Below are positions 22,165-34,136 of a stretch of 64,000 nucleotides of DNA, in pieces. The notes beneath the pieces were generated by a model. It had not been told where the DNA came from. It worked only from the letters and a program-made list of their open reading frames with translations, and searched no databases. Numbering within the stretch: the first letter of the stretch is position 1; the number at the start of each line of letters is the position of its first letter. The position numbers and the translations under genes are program-made. The stretch is from Siphonodentalium dalli (Eukaryota; Mollusca; Scaphopoda; Gadilida; Siphonodentaliidae): assembly GCA_032622095.1 (NCBI GenBank), contig CP136066.1:97301319-97365318 (forward strand). Direction: 5' to 3'.

Positions 22165-22950
22165 ATGGCACTTTCTTTAGTTGGTATCCCACCTCTTATG
22201 GCGTACATCGAAAAGAGAAAACTTTCAATGTTTCGATCGTTATGCAGTCTCACCTTGCAAAAAACAGTCCGGGAAATTTTCGTGATGCGTTTGTTAGATG
22301 CTACTTTCGGTGGCTCGAACGCAACTTCATTTTCTTCTGAATTAATTCAAATTATTAGCGATCGACAGCTCTCTCATTACACCGAAACCTTTATTCACAC
22401 TTCTCATTTTCCAGAGAAACTAGCATGGAAGCAAGCCTGCAAACAAGCCTCCATCTTTCATTACAAAAATGAGTGGACTTCTCGTGTTACTTCAAATTCC
22501 GAGTTAAGCAGATTCATGCTGGTTCATGATAGATATTCTATGTCCGACCTATGGAAAACTTGTGCGAAATATCCTGCTGAGAAAAGATCATTTATCTTAG
22601 TAGCTCAGATTATCTGTACTCTGCCCAGTTTGTCTAAAGGTGTGTGCACTCTATGTAAAACAAGATGCCATGATTTGATAGCTCACATTATTATCGAGTG
22701 CCCAGAGCTGGCCACTGTACGAAATAGAATATGGTACACATTTATTGATTGTTTCGGTGTCGATTGCTTTGTACACATTGATAATCTTCAACCTGACCAA
22801 CAGCTACTATTATTTCTAGGGAAAAAGCCAGATTTCCTTCCACCTGGCTTACATTCTCATCAATGGATTAGATTCTTTGCAAAATCAACAAATTCCTTGT
22901 GGAATATGTATCTTTCACGGTCATCCCAAGATCTTATCACTTATACCTAA
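22165..22950 (+). CDS. LINE ORF2 C-terminal part with zinc knuckle
   Basis: An uninterrupted 261-codon frame. Near residue 160 it has CTLCKTRCHDLIAHIIIEC, a C-x2-C ... H-x5-C knuckle of the type found after the RT domain of many LINEs (zf-RVT). It then ends quickly in TAA with overlapping AATAAA. No RT catalytic motif is present upstream, so the copy is 5'-truncated. It runs opposite to the fragment at 21430-21925 and is a different family. Confidence 0.7.
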   Translation: MALSLVGIPPLMAYIEKRKLSMFRSLCSLTLQKTVREIFVMRLLDATFGGSNATSFSSELIQIISDRQLSHYTETFIHTSHFPEKLAWKQACKQASIFHYKNEWTSRVTSNSELSRFMLVHDRYSMSDLWKTCAKYPAEKRSFILVAQIICTLPSLSKGVCTLCKTRCHDLIAHIIIECPELATVRNRIWYTFIDCFGVDCFVHIDNLQPDQQLLLFLGKKPDFLPPGLHSHQWIRFFAKSTNSLWNMYLSRSSQDLITYT

Positions 22951-22996
22951 TAAATTTCAGCTGTACAATATCTATGAAAATGCCTAATTTGAATTC

Positions 22997-23242
22997 TCAA
23001 TAAATCATAACCAGACAGCCCTGATTGTCGTATACAGGGTTCAAACTTGCGCCACAGTTTGCGGTTTCGTGCTGTGGATCTTCTGAGGGACTCTTGGTCT
23101 GTGCGGGCGTCTGTCCCGGAGGACAGCTAATTGCTTTGTCGCCTGGGTCGCTGCTCGCACAGCCAGAGTCAATGAGTGGATTCACAGCATGGACCCTCAA
23201 ACTCTGATCTCTATTGCATACTTGTAGATCAAGGCATGTCAA
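22997..23242 (-). other. GC-richer open stretch, possible exon or repeat
   Basis: Open on the minus strand for 81 codons, with four Cys and a Pro/Ser-rich middle (AISCPPGQTPAQTKSPSEDP). The opposite strand is also open for 60 codons. Base composition is clearly GC-richer than the flanks. Splice signals are not convincing and no domain is recognised. Confidence 0.25.
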
Positions 23243-25317
23243 TGTCTAAGTGACATTTTTTCTATGGTGCATGTTTTGTAGGTCTAGGCTGGGGAAGTGG
23301 GGCCATCTCGGTGGTCGCGTGACAAATGTGTAAATATGTTCTTTTCTACTGAATTGTGCTTTGTTCTATATGTATTTTATGTATTTGTGTAACTCTTCAT
23401 ATGATGGAGGATAGAAATAAATATATATATTGCCAAACTATAGACCAAAGTGTGCTCTTTGGAACAATCATATAGCTGCCACAAGGTGTCCAGGTTCAAA
23501 TTGGCATTAACCCACGCCCGTAACACAATAGGTTGAGTTAATTGATACTTCTTCTTGATCATTTGGTCATGCACCATCTGTTATTATCAACGCGCATGGA
23601 TTGGGCTTTATTTACATTTTAGGTAACTATAGCTGTTCACACTCTTGGTGGAGGTCAGGTGACTGGAAGCTACTAATATAGTGACAGATTTCATTGACGA
23701 ACACATTGATGTTATTTTGTGATCGGCCGCTTATCTGCCGCGAGGACACATATATTCCACAAATTATTCACAGTAAGTATAGTATATCGGAAATTGATGC
23801 ACGTGGACATGACACATTTAATTCAAAAGAATTACTTCTCTGGCGGCTTATTTTGTAAGTGCTATACTGTACTAGTATAATGTTTTGTTTTTAATATCCG
23901 TGCTGTCTTTCCAAACATTAGCTTATAGCAGGTGAAATGAGTATATCAGAAGACCAACTTCACATGTCCTGTGCTCAATTGAGTTCATATTGCACCTGAC
24001 AATTACATGTATATATTTCCAATATGCTAGTCGGACACCTCCGTACATCAGGTAATTACACAACTTTGATGAGTATACGTGAACTAATTTCGTTCCAATT
24101 GCTGAGGCAAGACATTATTATGGTGTGCACCGATATATAAGTCCATATCTCGTGTAGTATTGTTTTTACAGTAATGTTGGTATACTCGTTTATATACATA
24201 ACATTGGTAACCAACTTAACCAAACTTGGGAGAAATGGGGCATCCAAAAGTGTCCAAAATCAATTTGTTATTCTGGTGAACAGAGTTTCTAGTTTAACTC
24301 GTAGTTGCCCTATAAGTATCAAAATGACATATGTTTTCGGAACATGGGACAACCTTCCCCTAAACTAGAAGTATGGTCTGACTGTAATTCGCGTATTCAA
24401 CAACAAATATTTAGTTCCATTTTGTTCTAAGCTAAACATTTCTTGGTCTACATTTCTCCAAACGTTAGAGAGAGATAAATATATATAATACTATAATGCG
24501 GATTGGTCGTGATAAAAAATAATAGTTAAGATATTATTTAATTGATGTGAAATTGTCCACTGTAGACCATAAATTTCAGTCGTGACGGCAATTCAAAAGC
24601 TGCCTTCCTTTTATATTTATATATATATTTTTTATAGCTGTGCTATATGAATGCCACACTCTTTGTTGCTCTTTTGTATATGTGCTGATGCTCATCTGTA
24701 TACTTGTTATGCAACTACTCGCAATTACAAAATTATCTATCTATCTTCGACGCCATTCACTGTCACGGACTATTTGCCGTTGTTTTCACATTAGGTTTGT
24801 AGGTCAGTATAGGTCAGATAGTGGTTGTTGCACTGTGTGGGAACTGTTACATCGGAAGTCGTTCTATCGCCGGTATTGTGATTGTTCTTGACTGATTTGT
24901 TACGGCTCCTTATGATTAAAAATAATTATTTTCGGGACAAAATCAGTTTAAATCACGCATAATTATAGATATCTTGAATGTAGTATACTTTCCTGAATGA
25001 ATAGAGGCTGCAGAAGTGCCGTATTATCGAAACCTAAACTCTACATCACAATTAACTCGGAATTAGCGAGTTAACGCGTAAATTATCACAGCAAATCAAG
25101 CCACGTAAACGCAATTCCTTTGTTTTGGTGGCGTATAAAATATGAAACGCATTCTGAACACGAACACTGAGTGTAAAATATACCCGTCTTATTCTTCTGT
25201 AAAATAGTTGACAAATAAATGGAGAAAAAAGGTTCTTCTTTCAACATGTCAAACAGCATAGATAAGATGTCATAGGTGATTGGCAATTGCGGGGCGAGCT
25301 TTGGTCACTTACTGCTT
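23243..25317. other. Intergenic stretch without recognised features
   Basis: AT-rich. Short frames only, none with a domain, a splice context or a match to the repeats of this window. Confidence 0.5.
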
Positions 25318-27327
25318 TTTAGCTCAATTTTACTCTGCAAAGTTTGAGCTATTGCCATGGCTTTGTCGTCCGTGTGTGCGTGTATGTGTGTGTGCGTGAT
25401 TCGTCAACAATTTCCTTTAGCACGGGCTACAGGTCGTACCTTTGGTCGGATCATTATGAAATTTGTCATGGCTGTTGACATTGATATGTAGATGGGAACG
25501 ATGGGGTCATTCGTCAAAAAACATGGCCGCCAGTGGCCATCTTGGATTTCAAAATTAAATCCATTAGCACGGACTACAGGTCGTACTGTTCGTCTGATCA
25601 TCATGAAATTTGTCAAGGATGTTAATATTGACATGTAGATGGGAACGAGTCATTTTGGGGTCGTTCGGCCATAAAACATGGCCGCCAGCAGCCATCTTGG
25701 ATTTTACTCTTTGCATGACTATATCCTTTGACACGGGCGACAGGTCGTAGCTTTGGTCGGATCTTCACGAAATTTGTCATGGATGTTAACAATGACATGT
25801 AGATGGTAACGAGTCGTTGTGGGGTCATTCGGCCAAAAAACATGGCCGCCAGCAACCATCTTGGATTTTACTCTTTGCATGACTAAATCCTTTGGCACAG
25901 GCTACAGGTCGTACCTTTGGTCAGATCATTATGAGATATGTCATGGTTGTTGACATTGAAATGTAGATGGGAACTAGTCATTTTGGGGTCAATAGGCAAA
26001 ACAACATGGCCGCCAGTGGCCCTCTTGGATTTCAAAATTCAATCCATTAGCACGGTCTACAGGTCGTACTGCTCGTCTGATCATCATGAAATTTGTCATG
26101 GATGTTAATATTGACATGTAGATAGGAACGAGTCATTTTGGGGCCGTTCGGCCAAAAAACATGGCCGCCAGCAGCCATCTTGGATTTTACTCTTTGCATG
26201 ACTAAATCCTTTGACACAGGCTACCCACACCGTATTACCGATCCGGATTACCACCGGTCACGATGCGGATCACTACCGGCTGAAAGTGGCAATTTGTGTA
26301 ACGGTAGGTCCACTAAAACGTTAATTATATTATATATCTGAATGTAACCCACACAAAGTTTGTTGCCGCCGTCTTTCTTACATACATTAGAAAATGGCCA
26401 CGCCAAGAGAATATAAAATAATCGCCTACGATAACCTTAGAGGTAGCATATGTTACTAGGATCTAGTTGCACGTGGCCCATTATTTATCTTCATTGGCAC
26501 AATACATGATGGAATTTTCTCTTATTTCTGTTGCGTATACAAGAATGTCCATAACTGTACAAAATGGCAATATGGTTTGTCAAGTTGAATGTAAATTAAA
26601 CGCGTAGTATCGATTTCCATACTCATGGGTTCCAAAAACAGGATGCGGATCGGCACCGTTCACTATTTTGCCGGTACAGATCCGTACCCGTTCATTTCAT
26701 GGGTATCTACGTTCAAAACGTCCCAGATGGCCACAAATCGAACATACAAACGTGTACATTAGGCGAATGACTTAGTAAATGGTCTATCTTTTCGTACCAC
26801 GAGAATACCGCATAAAGAAATAAAACATGAACCATCCATATCAGCTACTGCTCGAAATAATGAAACACAATGGTAAACATGCGTTACAAATATAAGAATA
26901 AGTGAACATATATTGTATACTTATCAGATTTATCGGCGTCCTCCGCTAGCCCAGTTACTCCTATACACGAAGGGAGAAAAAATTCACACCTTCCACAGAA
27001 TGTAGGGCGAAAATGATCCAACTACAATGATGCCACGTGGCACGCTTTTGTCAAAACAGCCGGTAGTGATCCGCATCGTGACCGGTGGTAATCCGGATCG
27101 GTAATACGGTGTGCTACGGTCGTATCTTTTGTCGGATCATCATGAAATTTGTGATGGATGTTAACAATGACATGTAAATGGGAACGAGTCATTTTGGGGT
27201 CATTCGGCAAAAAAACATGGCTGCCAGCGGCCATCTTCTTTGCATAACTAGGCCTTTCAACTTTCCACATTCCTAATCACTCCATTGACTGTAACACATG
27301 AAATTATTCCCTTTCCAAGTTGAGCTA
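25318..27327 (+). mobile_element. Pearl-like core-repeat element P1
   Basis: Starts TAGCTCAATTTTACT, which folds with AAAGTTTGAGCTA, then GTCGTCCGTGTGTG, then tandem cores: GGGCTACAGGTCGTA-type words at 25420, 25568, 25732, 25896, 26051 and 26214 give 148-164 bp spacing. Cores alternate between a long form with ACTCTTTGCATGACTAAATC and a short form with AAAATTCAATCCATTAGCAC. The 3' module is CTCCATTGACTGTAACACAT ... CCAAGTTGAGCTA. It is broken by the insertion at 26226. Shared 3' module with P2 and P3. No protein; mechanism of movement unknown. Confidence 0.75.
26226..27113. mobile_element. 888 bp element with perfect 56 bp TIRs
   Basis: CACACCGTATTACCGATCCG begins a 56 bp end (26226-26281) whose exact complement is 27058-27113. 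CTAC flanks both sides (26221-26224 and 27114-27117), with one extra C on the left. The interior has another GATGCGGATC-type patch near 26640 and no transposase. Perfect ends indicate recent movement. It interrupts core repeat six of P1. Confidence 0.85.
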
Positions 27328-27346
27328 ATTGACACTTTCATTTAGA

Positions 27347-28935
27347 CTACGCAACACTACTTTCAATTTTGGCCATAGTTGGCCATTCGGTTGTTCCAAA
27401 GGATTGGTTGCACCATATGCTGTGTAGAAGAATCGTATTCCTGAGATATACACTTTGATTGTGGCATGCATGCGACAGTTTGATGTGCATGCTACAAAAT
27501 ACAACAAACTGCACCAGTGCAGTTAATTCAAGCAGCCCCCGAGGCCCTCTCAGAATCATATTATTTGTGACCGCAAATTTTAGCAGCCAGTTTAGGCCTA
27601 CTTTGAACTGAGCGTGAGTAATATTAGATACCGAATTTAACCATAGCCAGTCCACTTTGCCGATCAAACTGCCATCATATCTGTAAATGAAAGACATGCC
27701 ATGTAATGGGGATTTCGTCTGCTTCTGATGCAAGCCGACGGAATTCCTGAAAACGTCAACGAGAAAGACTGTCAGCAATATTTTTGTGAGATGGAATATA
27801 CATGAATAATACACGAAATTGTTATTCATAGCAGAGAAGGTGAGTTGCCTCATTAATGGCATTATGGATGGTACTTTGGATCTGCCTTTCTTAATAATTT
27901 GCACAGTTGGTTAATTGTCGCAAACAAATACATTTGTTTTGCCTTTCCACATGTGGCCCCATAATAGAGATGACTTAACTTTAGGGTATAATTCAAGAAA
28001 AGCCACGAACCAATCTTTTCTCCACAGACTTTCCTCTCCTGAAGGCCAGCTAGCTGCCATAAAACCAATGGGGTTTATAATAACCAACAAAGCTATTTAT
28101 CGAGCTTGCATCGGTGAATAGGCAGAGTTTATCCGAGTTTATAGCCTCTTGTTTTAGAAACATGGACACTCCATTCCAATTGACTAAAAATTTGTGCCAC
28201 ATTAGGAGCTCCATTCGACAGGCTGCAGATAAATTGACATTATGATAGGATAGGATAATTTTATTTACAATATACACACATGGAAAGTACAATTACAAAT
28301 AAATATAATATTAATAGACTATACATGTATATTGTTAGGGGTGATATAGTCATGACTGACTGTCTTCCTATCACCCCTATTATGCCAGAGCTGGGCGACA
28401 GAAGTGGAAGGCCTATGCGGTATGATATGAAGGAACGCCCAGGTACCGCGACCTTTGCCGCAAATGATAAATGGCACAGGAGGCTTAACAACTCTTGTTT
28501 GGTATACATGTATTTCTTTGGAGAAATGATTTGATAAGTTGCTGTAGCCTGGCTAGCTTGTCATGGGGTAAGCGACATTGCACCTTTGCAGTGTCTATGA
28601 TAATCCATAGAAATTCTAAGCAAGTAGTCGGTCCTACTGACTTTTCCTCAGCTAACGGAATTCCAGCTATCAGAAAAATATGAAGAAGAGCCTGGATGGA
28701 AGACTGGTGGATTGTCCAATAATGTGTCTACTGCTTCAGGGTTTGAAGTCGACGACTGCAAGTTTCTCAGAGATAGTGGATTTGACGGCAGAGCCTGAAT
28801 GCCAGTATCAAAACCATTAGAAAAACCATTCAATAGAAAGTTTACAAAGTCTCGATCTGGGTAGCGACATAATGCTGTCGACAGAAAGGTAACATTGACG
28901 GGAGTTTGAATGCCACAAGGAATTAAGCTTGCTTT
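27347..28935 (-). pseudogene. DIRS-type retroelement relic (RT, RNase H, YR start)
   Basis: Read on the minus strand in order: LCRYPDRDFVNFLLNGFSNG and NPEAVDTLL (28935-28648; region before DIRS RT); KQELLSLL plus FAAKVAVPGRSF (28505-28400; RT thumb); LSAACRMELLMWHKFLVNWN then LFTDAS (28240-28050; RNase H); HKNIADSLSRFQEFRRL (about 27796-27740); ATIKVYISGIRFFYTAYGA (27470-27400; N-terminal part of the tyrosine recombinase). These motifs in this order define DIRS. Frames shift several times, a LINE tail interrupts it, and the recombinase catalytic region is missing. Dead. Confidence 0.8.
28246..28389 (-). mobile_element. LINE 3' tail inserted in the DIRS relic
   Basis: The reverse complement reads AGGGGTGATAGGAAGACAGT ... 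TATCACCCCTA ... and ends in the short repeat TATCCTATCCTATC. A hairpin of ACAGTC-flanked TATCACCCC and a simple 3' repeat parallel the end at 36690-36840. Very strong 5' truncation is typical of LINEs. Confidence 0.7.
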
Positions 28936-29050
28936 GTCACAATCATAGTGGAGTCATTTAGAATCGGAGTTTGGAGTCTGATAAAAAGTCTTGGAACGGA
29001 CCTTGCTTTAAATGCAGCCCTTTACAAGACAGACAGACAGACATGCAGGT

Positions 29051-29513
29051 ATTTACTCAATCCGATCAGATGGTCCCCATACCATCAATATACAACAACA
29101 ACAACAACATTTCTTAAAACTACGCTTTAGTTATCAGAATTGATATATTGCAACAAAATAATGCTAACTACTGTCAACTATGGTATCAAATTTCCCAAAA
29201 CTTGTTATTTATCAACATTTTGTTCAACAAAATATGACCGTTTTATCACTAAAGTATCACGAAATTTGACCGCATTACCACTTGATTTTAGAGTTATCCA
29301 TCTTCATCCGCAATTTTGTCCGAGACCCTCCGTTTGACCACGTGTTGTTTCTGGGCCACATATTATTACACATCTCGAGAAATAACAAACTTCAAAAATC
29401 GATATCTGATCAATCAGCTTTGATGGGTGGGTTCCTCGATTCGAATCAAATATTTTTTACCCCCGAAGCCAAAGAAATAGTAATTTAGGAGCGTCTGATC
29501 GGATTAAGTACCT
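29051..29513 (+). mobile_element. TTAA MITE, copy b
   Basis: TTTACTCAATCCGATCAGA to ATCGGATTAAGTACCT, followed by TTAA. The left TTAA is eroded. Contains the ACAACAACAACAAC tract and TTGATGGGTGGGTTCCTCGA shared by the family. From 29520 to 30080 I see no feature beyond a short palindrome at 29808-29834. Confidence 0.8.
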
Positions 29514-30082
29514 TTAATAATATGCATATATATAAATACCATGACTAGGCCTATTCGTTGGGCCAACGTTGGCATGATGTCAGCACGGTTGGCTTTAGGT
29601 TTGGTTGGGTTGAGTTTCCTAGTGCATGGTCCATGGATCCGGTGGAATAAAACTTGCTCATATGCTAGTATAAATGTAGCTCCAAGCATTGTAATAAAAA
29701 GGTTCAAACCCCAACACAAATCACTATCTATAGGATTTGTAGGAACAAACAAAAACATGTTCTTGGAAATTGAATGTTCTTCCTTGCTTATATTCTAGTG
29801 ATTTGGGTTGTGATTTGAAACAAACAACCCAAATTATGAGAGGGGGCAAACCGAAGTTTTCATTCGTCGGAACCTAGGCCAAGGGTGGGTGGGATAGGGG
29901 TGAGTACAACTGAAATTTCATCAAAATTGAGAATGGGCATATGGGCCTTTCGAAAAATTGGGAGCCGTGAAAGATGTGGGTGCAATAGAAAAATTCAGAG
30001 GTAGATCCCATCCCAAACCACCAGCAACCAACTTTCATGTACGTAATTGGTTATAATAAATAGAGGATATCTAGTGTTGTTG

Positions 30083-30218
30083 AGTGGATACCGAAAAATA
30101 TGTCATGAGTGAGCGAGACAAATGTTTATTTTCGCGAGCGGCTTTTCGCGAGCGGCTTGCCGCGAGCGAAAATAAACATTTGTCGCGGTCACGAATGACG
30201 TATTTTTCGGTATCCACT
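30083..30218. mobile_element. 136 bp hairpin MITE
   Basis: AGTGGATACCGAAAAATATG ... and ... CGTATTTTTCGGTATCCACT form a stem of about 56 bp around a short repeated TTCGCGAGCGGC loop. No coding capacity. From 30220 to 31210 I see no assignable feature. Confidence 0.75.
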
Positions 30219-31213
30219 AAAAAAACACTAGATATTCTTTTTATTATACGCATTTCCAAAGAAATTCACCACTTACGACGTTAAATGATATCACAATCAT
30301 CTTCAATCGATGCATAATTTTTGAAGCCATCAGCTGATCGATGCCTGTTCTCACAATGCTACTTCACCATCCGCAGAATATAAAACTATAGTTCCCGTAT
30401 TCTTTATTTTATTTCCGCCATAAATATGTCGAATTTCAACATAAAATAGATTTTAATTATAACTGTATCAGTGAATATAATATAATTTAGAATATTACAA
30501 TGGGTTCTTTCACTTTGACCTTCTTCAATAGTACAAACCGGAAACAGTATTGGTACTCGCAAGTGAATCGGTCGCACGCGCAAGCTAGTGTGAAAGTATA
30601 TTCTTCTAATCTATAGTATATCCCCTTCTCGGTGATATCGATATTTATCTAAACGCGTTATTTTCTATAATTCACTGTTGGGCGTATAATAAATATTTAT
30701 AGTTAATTAAATCTTGACGTTCATATAATAAGTACTATTAATAGAGTTATGAGTAGTGTAGGTCGTGACTGCATGGTCGTCCTTTTTTTTTTAAACATGG
30801 ATTCTAATGCCATAATTTCTTGTTAGGGTCCATGTCAATGTCCATGTCCCGGTTTTCGAGGAATTCGTGTTACATCTGTTCCCCGGCCAAAGATCACTTC
30901 TTATCCGGTTTTTCGTGCCAGCTGGTGCCACTTCGTTTCGATCATGTTGCACTTCGAATCCGATCTTTTAGTTATTTTTAGAAGTTACAATTGCGCGAAA
31001 AAACACAGATCTGCAGCCGGCAATGTTGAGATGATCTCCGGTCGATTTCTTATCAATGATATCCATAACTATTTACATATCAAGACATTGTGCAGAATGA
31101 TTATATGGAGCATTATAAACTCACATATTCGTCACTAAATAATGAACTGTTCTGTTTGATGTGAAATGTAGCGTTGTGCGCGAATTCAAAGTGCACGAAA
31201 TTGACGAATTTAA

Positions 31214-31574
31214 AGGTACCAGTATATATAATCAAATTATCAATCAAATCAGACGGTCCCCATATCATCAAGAATCAAGTTACAACAACACAATTTTTTC
31301 AAAATACGCTTTTGTTATCAGAATTGATTAATTACAACAAAATAATGCTAACCGCTGTAAACTATGGTATAATTTCCCAAAACTTGATATTTAATAATTT
31401 ATCAATGAATAATCAACAATACAACAATGTCAACATGTTCAACTTCAACAAAATATCATCAATTAAATATGGCCGTATTATGATTGTAATTTATGATAAT
31501 TATAACTTTCGTATCACGAAATTTGGCCATATTACAACTTGATTTCAGAGTTATCCATCTTCATTGTCCGAGAT
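31214..31574 (+). mobile_element. TTAA MITE, copy c, left part
   Basis: Begins after TTAA with AGGTACC and carries CAGACGGTCCCCATATCATC and TTATCCATCTTCATTGTCCG. It is cut by the hAT-like insertion. The same MITE resumes at 35229 with TCCGAGAC and TTTCTGGGCCA. Confidence 0.8.
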
Positions 31575-32681
31575 CAAGGGCGTAATTCTGGGTACGGCTG
31601 GACAGTTTTGGCCGTACCACTACCAATATTTTGCTGGCAAAGGCGAATGATATACTTTGAACATGCAGGATCAGGGCACGATCACCACCCAATGCAATTC
31701 CGATAAGTTCAGCTCCAATGTTAACAATCCTGCCATTCCCGGACAATCCCGGTATGCCCAATTAACTTATTAAGAGTATTGGAACAAGTTCGAACAACGA
31801 ATTGATTATAATATTTGAGCAGTACACTTAGTTATGATAAGTTGCATCATATTGCGTGCAAACAGGAATGCACATGCATGGTATAGATCTCGCGTTATAT
31901 ATAAACACACCGACCAATGGCCCTTTCAGCCATAACACAAACTCCTTTCCGATATAGGCCTATTCCTAATTTATGCCCCAGGGCTAAGCACTGCCAGGAA
32001 AGTGCGTGGTATTGAGTGTGGATTTTGGTAATTTAGTTGAACAGTACTAGTACGATATGAGTATCGTCAACCGTAGGATGTCACTACCAAGTGCCAAATT
32101 CAGTCATTCAGGTATAGGCGATAGCATTTTTTTTTTCAACCAACTTGCATGTCGCACCAATAGCAGTGTACATGCAATTTGGTGGGGGAGTTCGGGTGAG
32201 CAAATTTCTCATTATCGTCGGAAGATTTCATGTTCGCCACGCTCTAAACTACACCCCAGGTGATGTCAGCCAATGCTAAGATGGTGGATGTACATGTACT
32301 TGACAGACATTCGCGCACCCTGCTTAAGTTGGACAATATATTTCCGGAAAAAGTCTGGTTAGTGATCAACTGATCATGACATTTGAGCTTTGAAGTTATA
32401 TCTTACGAGATCTAAACCTGCACATTGTCACAGTTTCACGACCGAAATCAGAATACAGAGTTATTGTACTAGTAACACAGGCCTTTAGATTACGCTAATT
32501 GGGGGATATTTTTGGGGGACTGAGGGGGTGGGTTCGTGGGCGTGGGGGGGGGGGGGGAGGGGAACCCCTCGTGACTATTGGGGGTATGGGGGTTTATGAA
32601 AGGTGAAAGAAATGAACCAATGGCCCCACATAATTTCCTGGCATCTTGGGCTTATATCAGCATTCAGCAAGTTATGTTACC

Positions 32682-34136
32682 AAGCCCGTAGCCAAGGGGG
32701 TTCGTACCCTTTGAACGAACGGCCCTTCTGCCTACATGTGCCCGGTGGTGGTAATTGCCGTTCGCCGTTCGGGTGAACGTGTCATGTGCAGCAGTTGACC
32801 AAACGGCAAATTTTTGCTGAGCGGGACCTCCCTTCGAACAAACGACGTATGTACGTATATAGATATAGTCATATACTACATGCATGATTAGTTTGAATAG
32901 AGACTGATGCACACAAATTCAACACATATAGACCGCCAACACATGTCGGTATAAAGCTGCTTTCACTGACAGGCTGCTGATGCATGCGGCTATCGGATTA
33001 TACAGGTACAACGTTTCAAAGCACACATATATTACTGCATGGGGTTGCGGTGGACGCAGTTATTAAGCACACCGTTTTGAAATCGGATGCGTCTAACTGC
33101 ATCAGCCGCAGGTATGTGAAAGCAGCTTAATGCTCCAAAATTCGACCTGCATGTGGTTCATCAACATAACCAACTAAAAGTAGCCTGCCAGAATCACTGG
33201 ATATAAAGACCATACATCAGTACAGCGAAAGGGTGTCGTGTAAAGCACATAACCGGGGCAGAGGTAGGTACACGAAAATACTAATTAAAGTGCCAATTAA
33301 GCTATGTCCATCAACATTGGTCAAAATTTTCAACTGTTCGAAATATCATGCCCGACATAACAATAGTTGGAAATGTCACACGAAACAATAGGCTGAAATC
33401 GATTTCGTAAATCGATTTTCCAACAATCTATTGGTGGGGAATATTTTGTTTTAGACCATCATTTACATATTTTCCTACCTTTGATCCAAATTTTTGACTG
33501 AAATGACCATCAATTGGAAATTTTGCAACCTAGGGGGTGTCAGGTTTAAAGTTTCTAACATTTGGAAACACTGGGGCTACTCAATAGATACTAGGATTTT
33601 GTAATTAGTATGTTCAGATTTCAAAAAATTCTCACACAGAGCCGATCCATGGTCGGCTCAGTGTGTCCTGGTCCCTCCCATATTGTCAGTTAAGAACTTA
33701 TAAATAACTTAAGAAAAACAAATCGGGGGAGGTGATATTCCCTGCAGATAGACTACTATATTTGTTAGGATTTAGAAATTTTCAGGTTCAGGTCACAAAC
33801 TTGTCTGATACTGGTTCGATCCATGGTCAGCCCAGTGGAATATGTTACTTCCACAAGACAATTGGTTCATTTAAAATAGCTAGGCAATATAGATACCGTT
33901 CATATGCAGGCCTGTGAGAGAAAACTTGGAAAAATCAAAGCTCAACTTTTATGTTTCAGGGCGGATCTAAAGTACGCCGTTTGCATCATATTTTTTCCAA
34001 AATTTTCCCCGGGGGAAAAACCCCGGACCCCTCCTCAATACGACGGGGGACACCCCCTCCCGTCGCTTCACAGCTCGTGTCCAATGCCCTCATAATATAT
34101 GACGAACTGTCTTTGCTAGTGGCTGGCTACGGACTT
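32682..34136. mobile_element. Nested hAT-like element
   Basis: AAGCCCGTAGCCAAGGGGG and the complement of AAGTCCGTAGCCAGCC face each other. GTTACC sits at both outer borders (32676-32681 and about 34138-34143), so a partly eroded 8-bp duplication is likely. The interior has a G/C-rich patch near 34000-34070 and a palindrome GAGCCGATCCATGGTCGGCTC at about 33637-33660. No transposase. Confidence 0.5.
32955..33127. mobile_element. 173 bp MITE with TAA duplication
   Basis: AGCTGCTTTCACTGAC and the complement of AGCTGCTTTCACATAC, with inner GCGGCT/AGCCGC and ATCGGAT/ATCCGAT pairs. TAA on both sides (32952-32954 and 33128-33130) fits PIF/Harbinger. Third nesting level. Confidence 0.6.

Noticed and set aside
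22165-22950. Longest clean plus-strand frame considered as a host gene
   Set aside because: The zinc knuckle near the C-terminus and short 3' end fit a truncated LINE better than a host gene.
23030-23050. GGGTTCAAAC resembling a tRNA B box
   Set aside because: No A box at the right distance and no cloverleaf; not a tRNA or a clear SINE.
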